From assembly GCF_040802235.1 (NCBI RefSeq), contig NC_133161.1:145195121-145259120 (forward strand): a stretch of DNA of 64,000 bases, read 5' to 3'. Shown here piece by piece: positions 34,201-49,200 of this stretch. A program made the position numbers and the translations under genes. The notes below the pieces were generated by a model. The model had not been told where the DNA came from and searched no databases. It was given only the letters and a program-made list of their open reading frames with translations. The stretch is from Manis javanica. Taxonomy: Eukaryota; Chordata; Mammalia; Pholidota; Manidae. The first letter of the stretch is position 1. The number at the start of each line of letters is the position of its first letter.

Positions 34201-37200
34201 ATACAAGCTGCTGGGGTTTAAAGTCAAATTCGCTGAAGTCCTTGACTTTCAAGGCCCCCATCTTGGGGCCAACCAGGTGCTGCAGGAAGTAGTTCAGCAT
34301 GGAGATGATGCGCTCAGCCAGGAAGGGATGCACGAAGAGTGACTTAATCTCTGGAAGAGAAGCCAAAGTCTGTGACAACTTGGTCCATTAGCAATCTTTC
34401 CCTTATTATGTCTTAAGAGTTTTACTCAGAGACCCCTGGGGCCTACCATTTTAAAAATTAGACACAGTACATTTCATTGCAGCAATATGAGAAAATATAG
34501 TCAAGGAAAAGCAGACAGAATACAAAAGGTATCACCCAGAAATAAATACTGTTAACATGTTGCTAATACATTTCTAGCTTTTCGGTCCATATTTATACAC
34601 ATGTATATTTTTAAATTCATTTATGAAGTGTCACAATGATATACCTTAGTGTGGGGTTTTAAAAATTCTCTAGGCATATAGTCTTTGGGTTTTATTTCTT
34701 TGATAATTTCCTCCCCTGCATTCTTCTCTTTTGACGCTTCCTAGATTGAGCCTTTCTCTTCTAATTTCCGTCTCCTTTTCTTTCTGTTTACTTTCATGGA
34801 AGAGTTCCTTGAATTGATCTTCTAAGTCTTCTACTGACTTCATTTTCCATATCCAAAATGATTAGCATATTGTATATCTACTGTAACTTAATATTAACTA
34901 TATCACAAATATCTTACATTTTAGTGAATGTTTGCCTCTGTGCTGTCCAACATGGTAGCCATTGGCCACATGTGGCTTTTAAATTAAGATTAAATAAAAA
35001 ATTCAGTGCTCAGTCACACTAGCCACATTTTAAAATTGTTCAATGGCCACATGTGGTTCGTATCTATAGTACTGGACAGTCCAGATTTAGAGGACATTTC
35101 CATCACATAAAGTTCTATAGGGTAAACCTTTTCCAACAGCCACATGGATTTCTAGTATATGGCCCACTGTAAGTTATTTATTTACTTCACTTTTATTGCT
35201 GGATGTAATGGTTATTGTAAATTTTTCCTGTTATAAGCATTTCACTTGATGAAACTTTTTTGCTGTTTATTTTTTTTATGCTCACTTTTTAAAATTAAGG
35301 TATCATTGATAGACACACTTATGAAGGTTTCACATGAAAAACATGGTGGTTACTACATTCACCCATATCATCAAGTCCTCCCCATACCCCACTGAAGTCA
35401 CTGTCCATCAGTGTAGTAAGATGCCACAGAGTCACTACTAGTCTTCTCTGTGCTACACTGTCCTCCCCCTGATCCACCCCCCACTATGTGCACCAATCAT
35501 AATACCCCTCAATTCCCTCCTCCCTCCCTCCCCACCCGCCCTCCCCCACCCCTCCCCTTTGGTAACCACTAGTCCCTTGGAGTCTGTGCGTCTGCTGCTG
35601 TTTTGTTCCTTCAGTTTTGCTTTGTTGTTACGCTCCACAAATGAGGGAAATCATTTGGTACTTGATGAAAATTTGATGAACTTCAGCATGGACATATCTT
35701 GTAGACTAATTACTTCCTTACAATGAATTTATAAGGAACTACGAGATCACAGTTTTAAAAAATAAATTGATACATGTCAAGTTTAACAAGCAAAATAGGA
35801 AAAGGCTTCTTCAGTACTGCTGGTTCAGGTTTAGTCATTATCTACTGGTTTTGCTATGGATGAGTTTAGCCCTTATTTCCTGTCCCTTGTCCCCAAATAC
35901 AGATCCCCTCAGTATATCAAATCTTTGGTTAAATAGAGTTTATGTCATTAAGATTATGTAAATATCATTCATAGCAGTCACAGAGTCCTAATGAATATAT
36001 ATATAAAGTAATAGAGATACTTTTTAATACTTTTTGTTTTCAGACTACCTGTCACTACATCTTTTTAAGCCCTTCAACAAAAATGTAAAACCCCCAACAG
36101 AATCATTTCCAGCACTTCTGTATTTTTTGGACATGTTCTTTCTGGAACCTTCCATCCATCACTCCAGTCTGGGCTCTTTGCTCTATAGGCCTGCTGTGTG
36201 ATGGTTACACAAACTCTCTACCATCATCCTGAGAACTGCCTTGGTGACTCTTGTACAGGATTCCACCTTCTTCCTTCTGGACTCACCCTCTCATTTTGAT
36301 AGAATGTATCTTTCTGTAGCTTCTTAAGAAAGGATACATTGGAAGTACATCTGATACCCTCATATCTGAAAATGTCCTTACATTTTACAGAACTGATAGA
36401 TTGGCTGGCTATAGGATTCCAGGCTAAAAATACTTTCTATCAGGAATGTCTTCCAGCTTCAAATGTCACTGTTGTGAAATTCAGACATTTTGGTACTTAA
36501 ACCATCGTACACGACATCTGGGCACCTTTTAGGATCTTCTCTTTACTCTGATTTTATGAAGTGTCACAATGATATACCTTAGTGTGGGGTTTTAAAAATT
36601 CTCTAGGCTTATAGTCTTTGGGTTTTATTTCTTTGATAATTTCCTCCCCTGCATTCTTCTCTTTTGACGCTTCCTAGATTGGGCCTTTCTCTTCTAATTT
36701 CCGTCTCCTTTTCTTTCTGTTTACTTTCATGGAAGAGTTCCTTGAATTGACCTTCTAAGTCTTCTACTGACCTCATTTTCCATATCCAAGAGCTTGTTCT
36801 TGTTCTTTGAATAACCCTTTTTATTGTCTCTTTGTTCTTGTTTTATGGATGCTGTATCTTCTCTCATTCCTTTGAGATCATAAAAAGTTTTCATCTACTA
36901 TCTGTGTGTCACATAAGAGGATTTCCTCAAATGTCTGGTGATCTTTGGCTGTCATTTCATATGCAATCAATATAAAAATTACTAATGAAAGATTTTACAT
37001 TCTTTTAAAAGTACTACATCCTGCAAGTGTGTATTTAAAAAAATTTTTTTAAATTAAGGTATCGAAATACAATCTTATGAAGGTTCCACATGAGCAACAT
37101 AGTGGTTACAACATTCACCCATATTAACAAGTTCCCCACCTCACCCCATTGCAGCCACACTCTGTCAGCGTAGTAAGACTGCAGTGTGTATTTTATTCTT

Positions 37201-40200
37201 ATTGCACATCTCAATTCAGACTAATCACATTTTAAATGTTTGATAAACACAAGGGGAAAGGGGCTACTGAATTGGGCAGTGTAGCTCTAGAGGAAGGAGA
37301 GATAAATGTCCCTGTTTCATCTACCACATTTAACCACTAGTTCAAGACTATTTTTCAGATTAACACACACACACAGATTTTTTATGGTTAATACACATAC
37401 CCATATATTTATATGGCTAACTTGTCCTTAAGAAAAATCATACAAATTTATGCTTCTTGACAACTGTTTGAGGGTGACTATTTCCTCATCCAACGCCAAC
37501 AGTGGGATCATCATTCTTGAAGCTTCTCTAGTGATTTATTTCCCTCTCAGACAGACTATGGTGGAGACTGTCACCAGTGAGAATTCTTTGTTTCAGCTAG
37601 ACTGATCCCTCAAATGAAGCAGATTTTCTGGAAAGGCAGTGCTTCGTGTCCTTACCTGATGTCAAAAAGGCAAGGGTACCAATTGTTTCATTTGACATGA
37701 TGTTATGGAAACGTGCCAGCTGTCCAAACATCTGTAGGCCAGCCTCCTTCTCTCGGCGGGCTTCTGGAGTCAGACTGTCCCATTCACCTCTGTCCTTTTC
37801 GATCTGTTGAACCTTTATCTTGCTCAAATACTGCAGAAAGCGGAGGTGAATGTATCAGAGAAGAAAGTGCAGTTGAAGGGAAGGTGATATTTAAGAGGTC
37901 TTACTTAAAATCTAGTCCACTGAGCCGGGAAAACCAGGGACTAATATGACACACAAGTCTTTATTTCTCAGCATAGGGCTGAAGCTTAAAAAAAATTGAG
38001 GAATTAAGAGAAAAAGAAATTGTGACTCCATATAGATCTGTTTTAGCTGGGGTACACTAATGGTAATTCTCCTAGGAAATATTATATAGTCCATGAAATA
38101 GAAAGGAGGATAAATAGTATAATGCATGAAACCTGGGCAAAAACAAACAGACTATGGTGAAAAAAGAACCAATCCTTCCTGAAGGATGGAAAAAAAAAAC
38201 AAACCCCCAAACCACAAACCCAAAAAGATGTCTGAAAGGAGAACCATAAATATTTAAAACCTTCTACCTCTCATCACTCTTGCTGTTGTAGCAAAAAACG
38301 TGTTAAACTTTTAGTCACATGAAAACACCATCTGTGTCATTCTTTGTGTCACACAGCTCTTGCTTAGAAGGGTCCGTTTATTATAGGAACTTGTTCTTGT
38401 TTTCTAAGAAGCCTATCAAAAATCTTAAAGTACAGGATCACAAAAAAGCAGGAAACCTTTCTCACAAATTAAATACATGTTACTTGGGGGGCTGCTGATC
38501 AATATGAGGAGCTCTGGCTGTCCAGGGGGTTACCCTCATGATTCACCTGTTTCATCTTCCTTTGCCCTTTCTTAACACCTGCTGCAGGTAAGGCTGTGAA
38601 ACTCATGATTCAAATACAGCTAAAGATCTGGGGAAGTGGATAAATGAAGAGTATTGATGACTTTGAGTCTTTATATGAAAAAATAACCCAAACCAGAGAC
38701 TTTTTTTGAAGCAGTGGCACAAAAATCAGAATCTTTTAGGAGAGGGATAGGAAACACTGCCTTAGTGAGCTACTGCTACTAATGCACTGGGATAGAAAAA
38801 GGCTGAAGGGCACTGACTGGACACCAGGTCCCGATCTCCTCTGCAGTGCTGGCCTCATGAAGCCTGCCCACGGCACCTTATTTTGGCTTCCTCATGCCTT
38901 CTCTCCTACTCTCCACAAAGGTATCATCCCAGCGCATGAGGCCTCAATGACCCTTGATCTTGGTCTCTAATGGGACAATACTTATCAGGCTCTATAATGA
39001 CAAGACTAGGGTCCCACCTCTTTTTTTTTGGTTGTCCGAGACTGTTACCAGGGGCGTAAGGATTGCTCTATTACAGTTAAAAGTAAGAGGTATGGACCGG
39101 TCATGATTTGATGATAATGACACAGTTAAATCTGGTTTTGTTTACCTGTATGGCTTCATCCAAAAGGAAGATGGCATCGTTCATTAGCAGGTTAAGAAAG
39201 CGGAGGAAAAGTGGGGGATTCATGGCTTCTAGATTCTTAGAGGCGTAGTCAGCCAAATCCTGTAAGTCCCGGCCCAAGCGAAAACCATTTTAGTACCGAA
39301 CCACAACTCAGTAAGGCTTATCTGAAGCAAAACTCAGGAAACTCAGTTTTGGTTGCACCAAAAACTCTCTCACCTTAATGCTCTCTCGGTAGCTATCTGT
39401 CCCCCACATGTACCTTAGGATGGGATACATGGGACGGCGGTAATTGAACTTCTGTTCAAATTGATGGGGATCACCTGGGGTAAAGTAAGAGCAAAAAGCC
39501 AGCAAAGGTGGCACTTCAAGAGAAAGAGTAAGAGCGTATATCTACGTGTGTCATTTACTTTTATTTTGAACATGTGTGGGCTATTGGCAAAATATGCCCT
39601 GTGAGTTTATAAAGGCCTAAAGTTGTAGCCAGGTGTTTGCTTATTTCATTACTGACAGAACAAGAGAGACAGAAAACGTCAAGGACACCTTATGCAGACA
39701 AAGGCAAGGACCAGACTGTGCAAAAAGGCCAAGGGAGACAAATGCTTCCACATCCAAATGCAGAGTATTTATCAGACTCTGAATGAGGCCTCTGAGCGGG
39801 CCACTGTGGCAGGGACAGCCACCTGCAGAATGGGATACATGTGCAGAAAGCCCCACTTTCTTCATGGGTAACATCCCAACTGTGTAGCCAACCGGTTCTT
39901 AATTATTCTAAAAAGTCAGACCAGGAGCTAAAAATCTGAGGCCTACACTGCTTTTCACAAACCAAAGGAACCTCAAAAGCTCTTTAGATTGGGTCACATA
40001 ATAGAAGCGCATGGGATCTGGAGTTAGACGACCTAGGTTTTCCTTCTGGCTCCACTTAATTCAAGTCTCTTAACCTTTTTCAACTTCTACTTCCTCAAAA
40101 ATAAAATGAATTATAATATGTCCTCTACCATTACAACCAAAGGGCTCTAACAGTCATATAATGAGATAGCTGCAAGATTTGTTGTGCAACTTATGAATTA

Positions 40201-43200
40201 TGAAGACCTACATACAGTATCTCATGTAAACATTGCTGCAACCCATTTTACAGATGAGGGAACTAAGGCTTAGAGGTGAGCAAGTGACAAAGTTATAATT
40301 CAAATATGGAAAGGTAGTCAGCAAAATGTTGGTTGTACTTATTGGATGGTAGGACATCCCTTTTAAAAGGGGTCTTTAACTCCTTAACATATTTTGTTTA
40401 CTGGCTGAGATGGAGGTACTGTTTACTAAAATATAGCATCACAGTTAGATCTCAAAAGATCAAGAGAGAAAGGGAATGTTGCCTGCTATTATCCTTAATC
40501 TAACAATTAGATTGTTAGAGAGTTAGTCTGGATAAGACAAAAAAATCTCAATTTGCATACTGTCTCATTACTCACTGTACTGTAATTGTAAGGTAGAGAA
40601 AAATAAAGACCCAGGTTAACTGGACAGCCTAATTTGTTTCAGTATGATCTACTCAAGCAATATAATAAAGCTGATAAGTATATGTGGTTTTCTCTAGGTG
40701 AGACAGACCTGATTCTACCACTTAGTTGTATGATACAGACAAATAATTTAATCTTTTTTGCACATTCATGCTCTTATATGTAAAATGGGATAATACAGTA
40801 AAACTTTCCAGATAGTGACAAATTAATGAGACAAAGTACAAAAAAAGCACTTAGTATCAAGGCTGGCATGTAATACCTATTCAATCAATAATGGGTAATG
40901 ACATTTTCCTAATAAATACTGATCAAGCTATGAAACACCACCAGTACCAGCTTCTCAGCTCTTGACTGCTTTACCTGTAAACTCAATGTCCACAAAGACC
41001 TTGATTAGAGCTTCTGCAAGGTGGGCTGCATAGGGAAAGTTGCAGAACACACGTTTCCGGTGGAATACACTGGATACTAAGGGATTTGGGGTCTGATCCA
41101 AGTGGGGCATCACTGCTTCTAACACCTCAGCTAGTTTGGCCCTTAGGTGGGGATTCTTCATCCTGAAAATAGGACAGAAAACAAACTGAGCTCATAGAAG
41201 ACTTAACCTCCAAATTTATGATTGCTCTCTCCATATAAGGGCCAAAACATCCTATACCAATGTTACAGTCAAAAACAGGATTCTGCAGTTCTGAGTCTGC
41301 CAATCTCGGAGGGGGATAATACAGTTCAACTCTTGAGATGACAGCTTACCAAATATGAGGGCGAGTACTTAAGTTTCCATTTATGCTCAGCCATTCTAAA
41401 CAGCCATGATTTTCTAGAACGATGCATTAATTACTGCTTACTATTCTCTAAGTTTGATCTGGGATAAACTTGCCTAAGTTTTCTGAGGATAAGGGCCAGC
41501 ATATAATTATTCTACATTATTTATAATGCGTTCTGTATGTGCCTTATTAATACTTGTTGACTTAGGATTTCTCATTAGGTCTGCTCAGTTCCATGAAGGG
41601 TTGGGTTCTACCTACTTCTCACTGCAATAGCTCAGGGGATTATGAATCATTCTCTTCTTCTAGGTCAGTGAGTATATTCCTTTGGGAAAGAGGACTCCAA
41701 ACTATGAATGAGAAGACCTGAGATCCAAAAGCATTTACCTAGGTTTACTGCTCATCAACTCAGGATTTTAAGAGCAAATTTTATCATGCAATTTCTAGAT
41801 CATTAGCACCTGGCTGCCACTGGTAAGGTTTCTGGCATTAACTAACTATTTTAACCAGGGACAAGCAGTGGAATTCCCATCAGGTAGCTTATATGCAGGC
41901 TCATATTCTCTGTGGGCAAAGTCCTTTGGTTATTATGCCTCTCAAGAGTGGGATTTTTGGCTACCCATAAGGATGGTCAGGTGATTCATTAATGTTAACA
42001 CAACTTCTGAAGGGAGCCCCTTATGATTCAGCCTTGTTTATTTTTCCATTTAGAAGACTTCTGAATGTTTTGCAGCTCTGAACAGTGACAGAGCCAAGCT
42101 TTCAGTACTTCACCTTTCTATGCTTCCAGTGAAAATGGTGATAAAGTGAAGGACATGTTCCAGGGAATCGGCTGATGTCTCCAAGATGTCATCAGCAAAG
42201 CGGCGGAGAAAAATAAGGAAATCACCCAGGTTATCTGCAAAAAATTCTGAGAAAGAAAATATTCACTATAATTAGCTAAACATCTGACTATCTGTACTAA
42301 GCAATATTTAAATTCCTCTCTTTCACTCGATGTAATGAAAGTAAAAAAACCCAATGTCTTGTAGGTACTAGGAATGGTGGTAAGTTAATACATGTAGAAT
42401 CTCTTGCACAGCTAAGTCAATTTTATTTTTATCCAAGTAAATATAAAAATAGTAGACATATAAAATATTGTTAATACACCAGAGCAGTTTAAGAAAGTGT
42501 ACTAACATATACATACATATATATTTCCACACTTAAGGTTAACTGTGCATTAAAAGGCCCTTGGGATGTATGAAGAATCTGGAATAAGGCCAAATACATC
42601 AGATGACTATGGTCACCAGTGTCCAGGATGGTCTCCAAAGGCCCTGGCCTTCCTTGCATTCATGCCCTTGTGTGTCCCCTCCTACACTCTTCCAGGGTGG
42701 GAGATACACCCTGAGGCATACAGAAGCCGTGGTATGCTATTTCCATGATCAGGTCGTAAAAGCGTCCAGCTTCCATTTTGGTCACTTGCTCTGGGGTAGG
42801 CCGGCTGCTGTGTCATGAGTAGTACTAAGGAGAGACCTGTGCGGCCTGGGAAAGAGGCTAGCCGGCAACTGAGGTCTGCCAACAACCACATGACTAAGCT
42901 GTAAGCAGACCCTCCAGCCCTGAGTGGCAGCCTGGCTGCACCCTCCCGTGACCCAGAGTTAGAACTATGCAGCTAAGCTGCTCCTGGATTTCTGACCCAA
43001 TGAAACCGTACGAGATAATGTTTGGTTTAGGTCGCTATGTTTCAGGGTAATTTGTTACTCAGCAATAGATGACCAATACACTGTTCAAGAACATATGACC
43101 TGACTTTGATGGCCAGCCCCTCACCAACATACACACACAATCTCCCTTCTGGGTTAACATCTCCAACAGGAGATGGCTTTTTTTCCTAAAGAAAAGCACA

Positions 43201-46200
43201 GGAAGAGTTAGATAAATTTACGAGTTGAACAAGAAACAATATTAGTGATACAAACTAGCAGCTTTGAAAACCTTGACTGCATTTAATCCTCTGAAGACTA
43301 TTTTCTGGGCTGCAGAGCAGTGGGGACACAATGCTGAGGGACACGGTGTCAGTTCTCCTGCACGTTGACCAGTAGATACTGCCTGTGAGTTTGAATTGCT
43401 CCTCCAAAAGCAGTTGAATGATAACTAAGGAAGGGTACTTCTGAGGATTAAACGTCCAAAGTGGCCCAGTTAAACTTAGATGGCTATAAATAGGAAGTTC
43501 CCAAGGGAGAGCCTGCTTACCTGGCACATAAGCCAAAGAGCTGTAGCCATCTGGCAATGGAAATGTTAGCTCTGTCAGCTGGGGGCCCTCATTGCCTACG
43601 GCCAGCTGAACTAGTAGAACGGCCATGGACACCTGCAGATTTAGGCAATTTTGAAGCATCTGTGGTTCAGTCATGGCAGTCTTGGTAGAAAGATAGATGG
43701 TCATCAGTCGTTCAAACTGCTCACGGAGGTTGTCAGCAGCAGGGCTAGAACTGTGCTGAGCATCCCGCCAGGCAACCTGTAGCCGATGTAGATTTTGGTT
43801 GATTTTTACCATCTGATCATGCAACCTACCCCCAAGAAAGCAGAAGAGACTGGGTTAGGAGGCTCACATAGGGACAGCTGAGTACAGACTGGTTCAGTAA
43901 AATATAACCTCATTCATTAATTCTCTTTTAGGATGTACGGAGCTGCAACTGTGGTGACATAGAAGGTGCTCACCAAAGTTACTGACAGGGCAGGCAGGGT
44001 CATGGCACCGGGAAAATGTTACCAAGTATTCAACACAATTGAAGCTAATCACAAAGGGTTAGCAGCCTTCACCTGAAATGCACCATCCAAAGAGAGAGTA
44101 CAGGCTGCGCTGTCACATAAAACAGGTAACTGTCAGGCAAAGTACCAGAAGCTCAGCAGGACAGTTTGACATCACAAGTGCAATGATCATACTTGGATGC
44201 GGTTAAACAGACAGTCTTCCTATGAAAGTTGGTGAAAAGGACTCTAGATTAGTAATGACCACATATAAAGTAGTAGCCACCTGGGATGCAACCTAAGAGC
44301 AGCTTCCAGTCCTCTGCTGTTCAACATAAATTTAAATTATTCTTCACAAAGGGTCAGTCCAATGTTCTCTAACAAAAGGAAGACCCATAATTCAATGTTA
44401 TGGGTAGTTGTCTCTATGTGTACAGTCCAAAATCATCTTCTCTGACCCTGTAGATAACGCCCAGGGTTAGCGAGCCAATACAGATGACAGTCACTTTTGC
44501 TTTTGGATCTAGGCAGTTTAACAGGTTAAACACATGCTGAATTGTTATCTACTGGCTCATTTAAAATGTCAATGACAGGGACAGGAAAACTCTCTAATAA
44601 ATACTTAATTGTATTTTTCCAGAAATGTACTGAGTTTTGAAAAACTTAAGTATCCTGAGAAAGCATTAACAGTTGTTATTCCCAAAACTCCTTCCTACAC
44701 ACTGTAACTATGAGTTAAGTAGCTATTTTCTCCCCTAATTTCCTATTCTTATAGTCACAACAAGCTAAATCAGAGGGAAAAAAATCACAGAGCCAGCCGG
44801 AATCATTTTTGGAAGTTGTATCTTCTCGTTCTCAAACCTTTACACTCCTTATTGGAATCGTTTATAAACATTTCTTTAATTTTGCCAATTTTGTCTTCAC
44901 TAAATAGTACAGCTGGGTCTTTTAAAATAATGACAATTCGAGAACAGAAAGTGAAATATTAAATGAAAACAGTGCCACTGTTGCAGATGACAACAGGAAG
45001 ACAGTGATCTAAAAATTTGCAAGTTTACAGAAAAATACGAGTGTATCTTTAATTTTAAAAAGTTTAACAGGTCAAAAATTAAAAATAACATGGTGAAGGC
45101 AATATAGTACAGAGAAGACAGGTAGTGACTCTGTAGCATTTTACTACGCTGATGGACAGTGACTGTAATGGGGTATGTGGTGGTGACTTGATAATGGGGG
45201 GAATTTAGTAACGACAATGTTCTCATGTAATTGTATATTAATGATACAAAAATAAAATAAAAAAACCCTCAAAGTATCTGGACAAAGCCAATTCATGCAA
45301 ACAAAATCAGTGCATATAATACCCTTTTCCTACTCAATCCTAAGCCTTCAGAATAAAGTGAGATTATACCTGTAAGACACTTCTAACTTTTTGGTCATCA
45401 GTACCACTAAGTAGTTCTTCCCTACTGGCATCAGAGGAGTTACCTGTGAAATCCCAAGTACAAGGTGTACTCTGTCAGGACAAGGTTCTCTGTTACAAGG
45501 TTGTAGTTCTGGGGAAACTTTGGCTCCTGCACAGCTGGGATCAAACAGGTTTCTTTGTCCAAACCTAGAAGAAGTTAAAAGGAACAGTAAGCGGCTTGCC
45601 ACAGACATCTTGGTCTCTCTCGTGTCTCCTTACTATAGTTCAGCTTCCACATTGCCGCCGGCCGTCTTGGTATTGTTCACATTTTCTCTAATCTAGCCCC
45701 AATGTTCTTCCTCTCCAGACTCATTTCCTGCCAGTTCTCACACCCCTTTCCCGACCTACCTCTTGCTCAGGTCACACTGAGCTTCTCAATATTCCTTCGT
45801 CAAGTCTTTTCACAGCTTTGCAACTGAACCTGTTATTCCTCTGCACAGAGGATTCCCTTGCTTCTTTGCCCGATAAACCCAACTCATCTTTCAAGACTCA
45901 GCTCTAAAGACCTCTGACTTCTGTGCAATGTATTATTCACTCTCTCCTCTGTGTTCCCATAGCATAGCCTTACCCCAAATTATAACTACTTGTTAATATA
46001 CTTGCATTCTTCTGGAGAATGATCCAAAAAAGATAGTGACCATGCTTTATTCAGTTTAAAAAAGATAGAATGAATGAATACCCAACACTACCAAATTCTG
46101 AGACATCTCACTAAAGTACAACATCTAAAAGCTACCAGTTTTGTTAAGTCTTTCTTTTAAAAATTTCTAGTTCTTTCTGCCTCAGCTTGAGAAAGAGGAA

Positions 46201-49200
46201 TCTTTGTGAAAAAGGACAAGTGAGTTGCCTTAGATGTTACACACACACACACACACACAGTTTTAAGAATTCCAGTTCCCCCTACCTCTCATGTGCACAT
46301 TTTTTATTTTTCGTTCTTCATCATTCAGCTCCTTGAGGGCACAGTAAGTGGGATTAAAGGTGAGGAGCCGAGAGGATTTGGGTTTGCAAAATGGCTGGCA
46401 GAGCTTCAGGAGAGCAGCACCCAGATTCAGAAAGAAGGCATCCGAGGCATACATTTGGAAGAAGATTTCTGGCATCTGATTGGCCCAAATCTTGGTGCGG
46501 CCTGCATTTGCATGCAAACAGTTTCCAAGCCAGGACAAGATACAGTGTTTGGTTTCTGGAGAGAGCTGGAGTAAGTTCTTCAGCATCTGGTAGATCTTTT
46601 CATGGAACTGAGCCATGAACTGTTTGACCAGAAAACACAACCACAAACATTCCAGTTTCACAATCCTAATATTTGTTACTCCCAAACTTTAGCCATTGGC
46701 AATTTCCAAAAATATGCTAACTATAATGTTTCCCTTCACTCTCCCTATGGCTTATTCTTCAGTTCTGATTTAAAAAAAATTCTCATTCCTTAAGGGAGAT
46801 TTCCTGATGAACTGCCAAGCTGCAGACGGCATTTACATAGCTTTAGGGTAGGGGTCAGTAGACTTTTGCTGCTGCAAAGGGCCAGATGATAAATATTTCA
46901 GCTTTGCCTGCCATATGGTCTCTGTAGCAACTATTCAGCTCTAACACTGTGGCATAAAATCAAGCCATAAATAACATACACGAATGGGCATGGTTATGTT
47001 CAATAAACTATCACCCAAACAGGTGGTGGCCTGGATTTGGCCACTGCTGCAATTTGCCAACCCCTGCTTTAGACAGTTGTGATGGGAGATTTAAACTGTC
47101 CCCAATTCAACCATTTCCTGCCTCATGTTGGCCTGACTTTTATTGTAATTTACGTTAACAAGCCCAAATAGAGAGGACATGGGTGGCAGGAGGGAAAGGA
47201 AAACAGCTGGGCTTACAAGCTGGAGTTCAGTCAGATTTTAGGAACTAAAGTCCTAAGTAGCTTGCTGAGAAAACAAGGGTCGAGGGGAAGCCGCTGTGCT
47301 GTGGCATAAGGCAAAGAACAGCAGCAGCTTATTGTTAACCACACAAAGGTTTACCCTCTGGTCTCAGCACATGCTAAAAAGAGGGCACTTTCTTTACATG
47401 AGTAGTGTAGAAAGCCAACCAGATCAATCTGCTTTCCCAAAGAGGCTCAAGTAGCCTTATCTGTATCTGCTTCTTGAGGAAACTATACTCTAAAATCAGA
47501 CAGCTGGGCTACATAGGTAAACAGTTCCACCTGGTGGATGTTGGCCTCTTGTACTTTGATCTCCTGGGGACTGGAGCGAGATGGATTCAGGAAGTAGCCA
47601 TGATTTTCTATTACACCAGGAGTCTTTAATAAGCAGGAGATATTCAGGATTACTCCTAGTAAGGTCTTCTGGTACATCTGCCCATTGCTTGAGTCCTTGG
47701 GTTGAATGTATTCCACAAAAACCTGTAGGAGAAGACAGGTCCTACTCACTCGTCTGTACGATGAAATAAAGGTGATGGAATGAGAGGGCCTCAAAGAGAT
47801 AAGTCTATACAACAACCGATATATTTTCCTTTTATTCAACAGATAACATTACAGTGCCCTCAGGATAGGGAAGCACAAAGAATTAAATCTCCAGCTCAAC
47901 TGAATGTATAACCACCATTCAGACCCACCTTTGCCATATCCTTTTGCCTAGTGAAATAGAGGAGAATATCCAGATACGCATACAACAGGATCTGGCAGAG
48001 TTCTAGGTCTTTTATTCGGCCCAACAAAATATCAAACACTGGGATCATGACTTCTGGAAATGTTCGAACTTCCTCGTCCAATACCAAGGCTTCAATGACC
48101 TCTTCCAGAAACTCAGCTACATCTTCAAAATCTAACAGAAAAAGAAAGAGAAAAAGAGGCCATAGGGATTTTTATGTGCCTTTATACATGGGCTCTTTAC
48201 TCTTTTGATATCTTTGATAAGCCTACTGGTATCCAACCACAAAGATCAAGGTCTGAGCTCTCTTCTTTAATTTATATTGGAACTGTAGTGGCTCTGAGGC
48301 TTCTTAATGCAATTAGAGGAATTGTAAATTTGGAAAGCAAAATGCAGAAGCTCACAGATCTTGCTTCTGTACTCACGGGCTCCTTGGATGGCTTCCAACA
48401 TCAAATCTACCAGCTGCTCATGGATGTTCTGACCAACATAGATCTCTGGGGTGAGGAGAACGGTTCGGGTATTAGACACAGTGAGGTTTCTGCACTGCAC
48501 TGCAAAAGGTAGCAGGTTCTCTGGAACTTTGGTAATCTGGCAACAGCATAGAGAAGAGAGGGAAGGGTCTAACTCCATGACTTGGGTCAACAGAGAATAT
48601 AGCAAACAGAATGGGTAAGACATTGTGTCCCGAAACAGGATTACTCTCCTATGGATGCTTCAAAATTCCTAAGAGTTCATTCTTTGGTTTAAGAAATCAT
48701 CTACCTGTTAGAATTTTAATTCTGGAAGTGACCAAGCTTAGCCTATTTTATTATTTAGTGGAAATAAACTTATCAGATTTTTTTTTTAAGCATGTGAATT
48801 TTTAAGAGGTTTGTAGAAGAGAATAGGAGACACTGGTTAATTTGAGAAAGGGTTGGACCCCAAACGACAGAACGAGAGATTAAAACTTTAGAGGAAAAAC
48901 TAATACTGTCTCTGATATCCAGTTATAGATAGAGTATGATATATATAAACTCATATCAAAGATACTGACCCAGCTTTCTGGCTTATATGTTAAAGATAAC
49001 CTAGGAGGATAGTAAGTACTCAACAGGGACTATTTACCTCTTCCTTGGCTCTTTGGAAGCAGGAATAAAGGTAACAAAAAATGTGCCTCTCCCCTGCATC
49101 TCGATCAGCAGAGAGATTCAACGTTGTAGAAGATGTCATGTTAATCAAGTGGTTGCCTGGATCTTGAAGTAATAAGCGAGTGAAGACAGCCTAATAAAAA

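Larger units (their letters stand above)
34351..37655 (-). other. UBE4A: UBE4A intron 16, repeat-laden
   Basis: A 3.3-kb intron holding two copies of a 237-bp segment, two hAT relics and two L1 3' ends. An unassigned ancient interspersed repeat spans about 36,100-36,955. The donor is GTAAGG. Confidence 0.85.
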
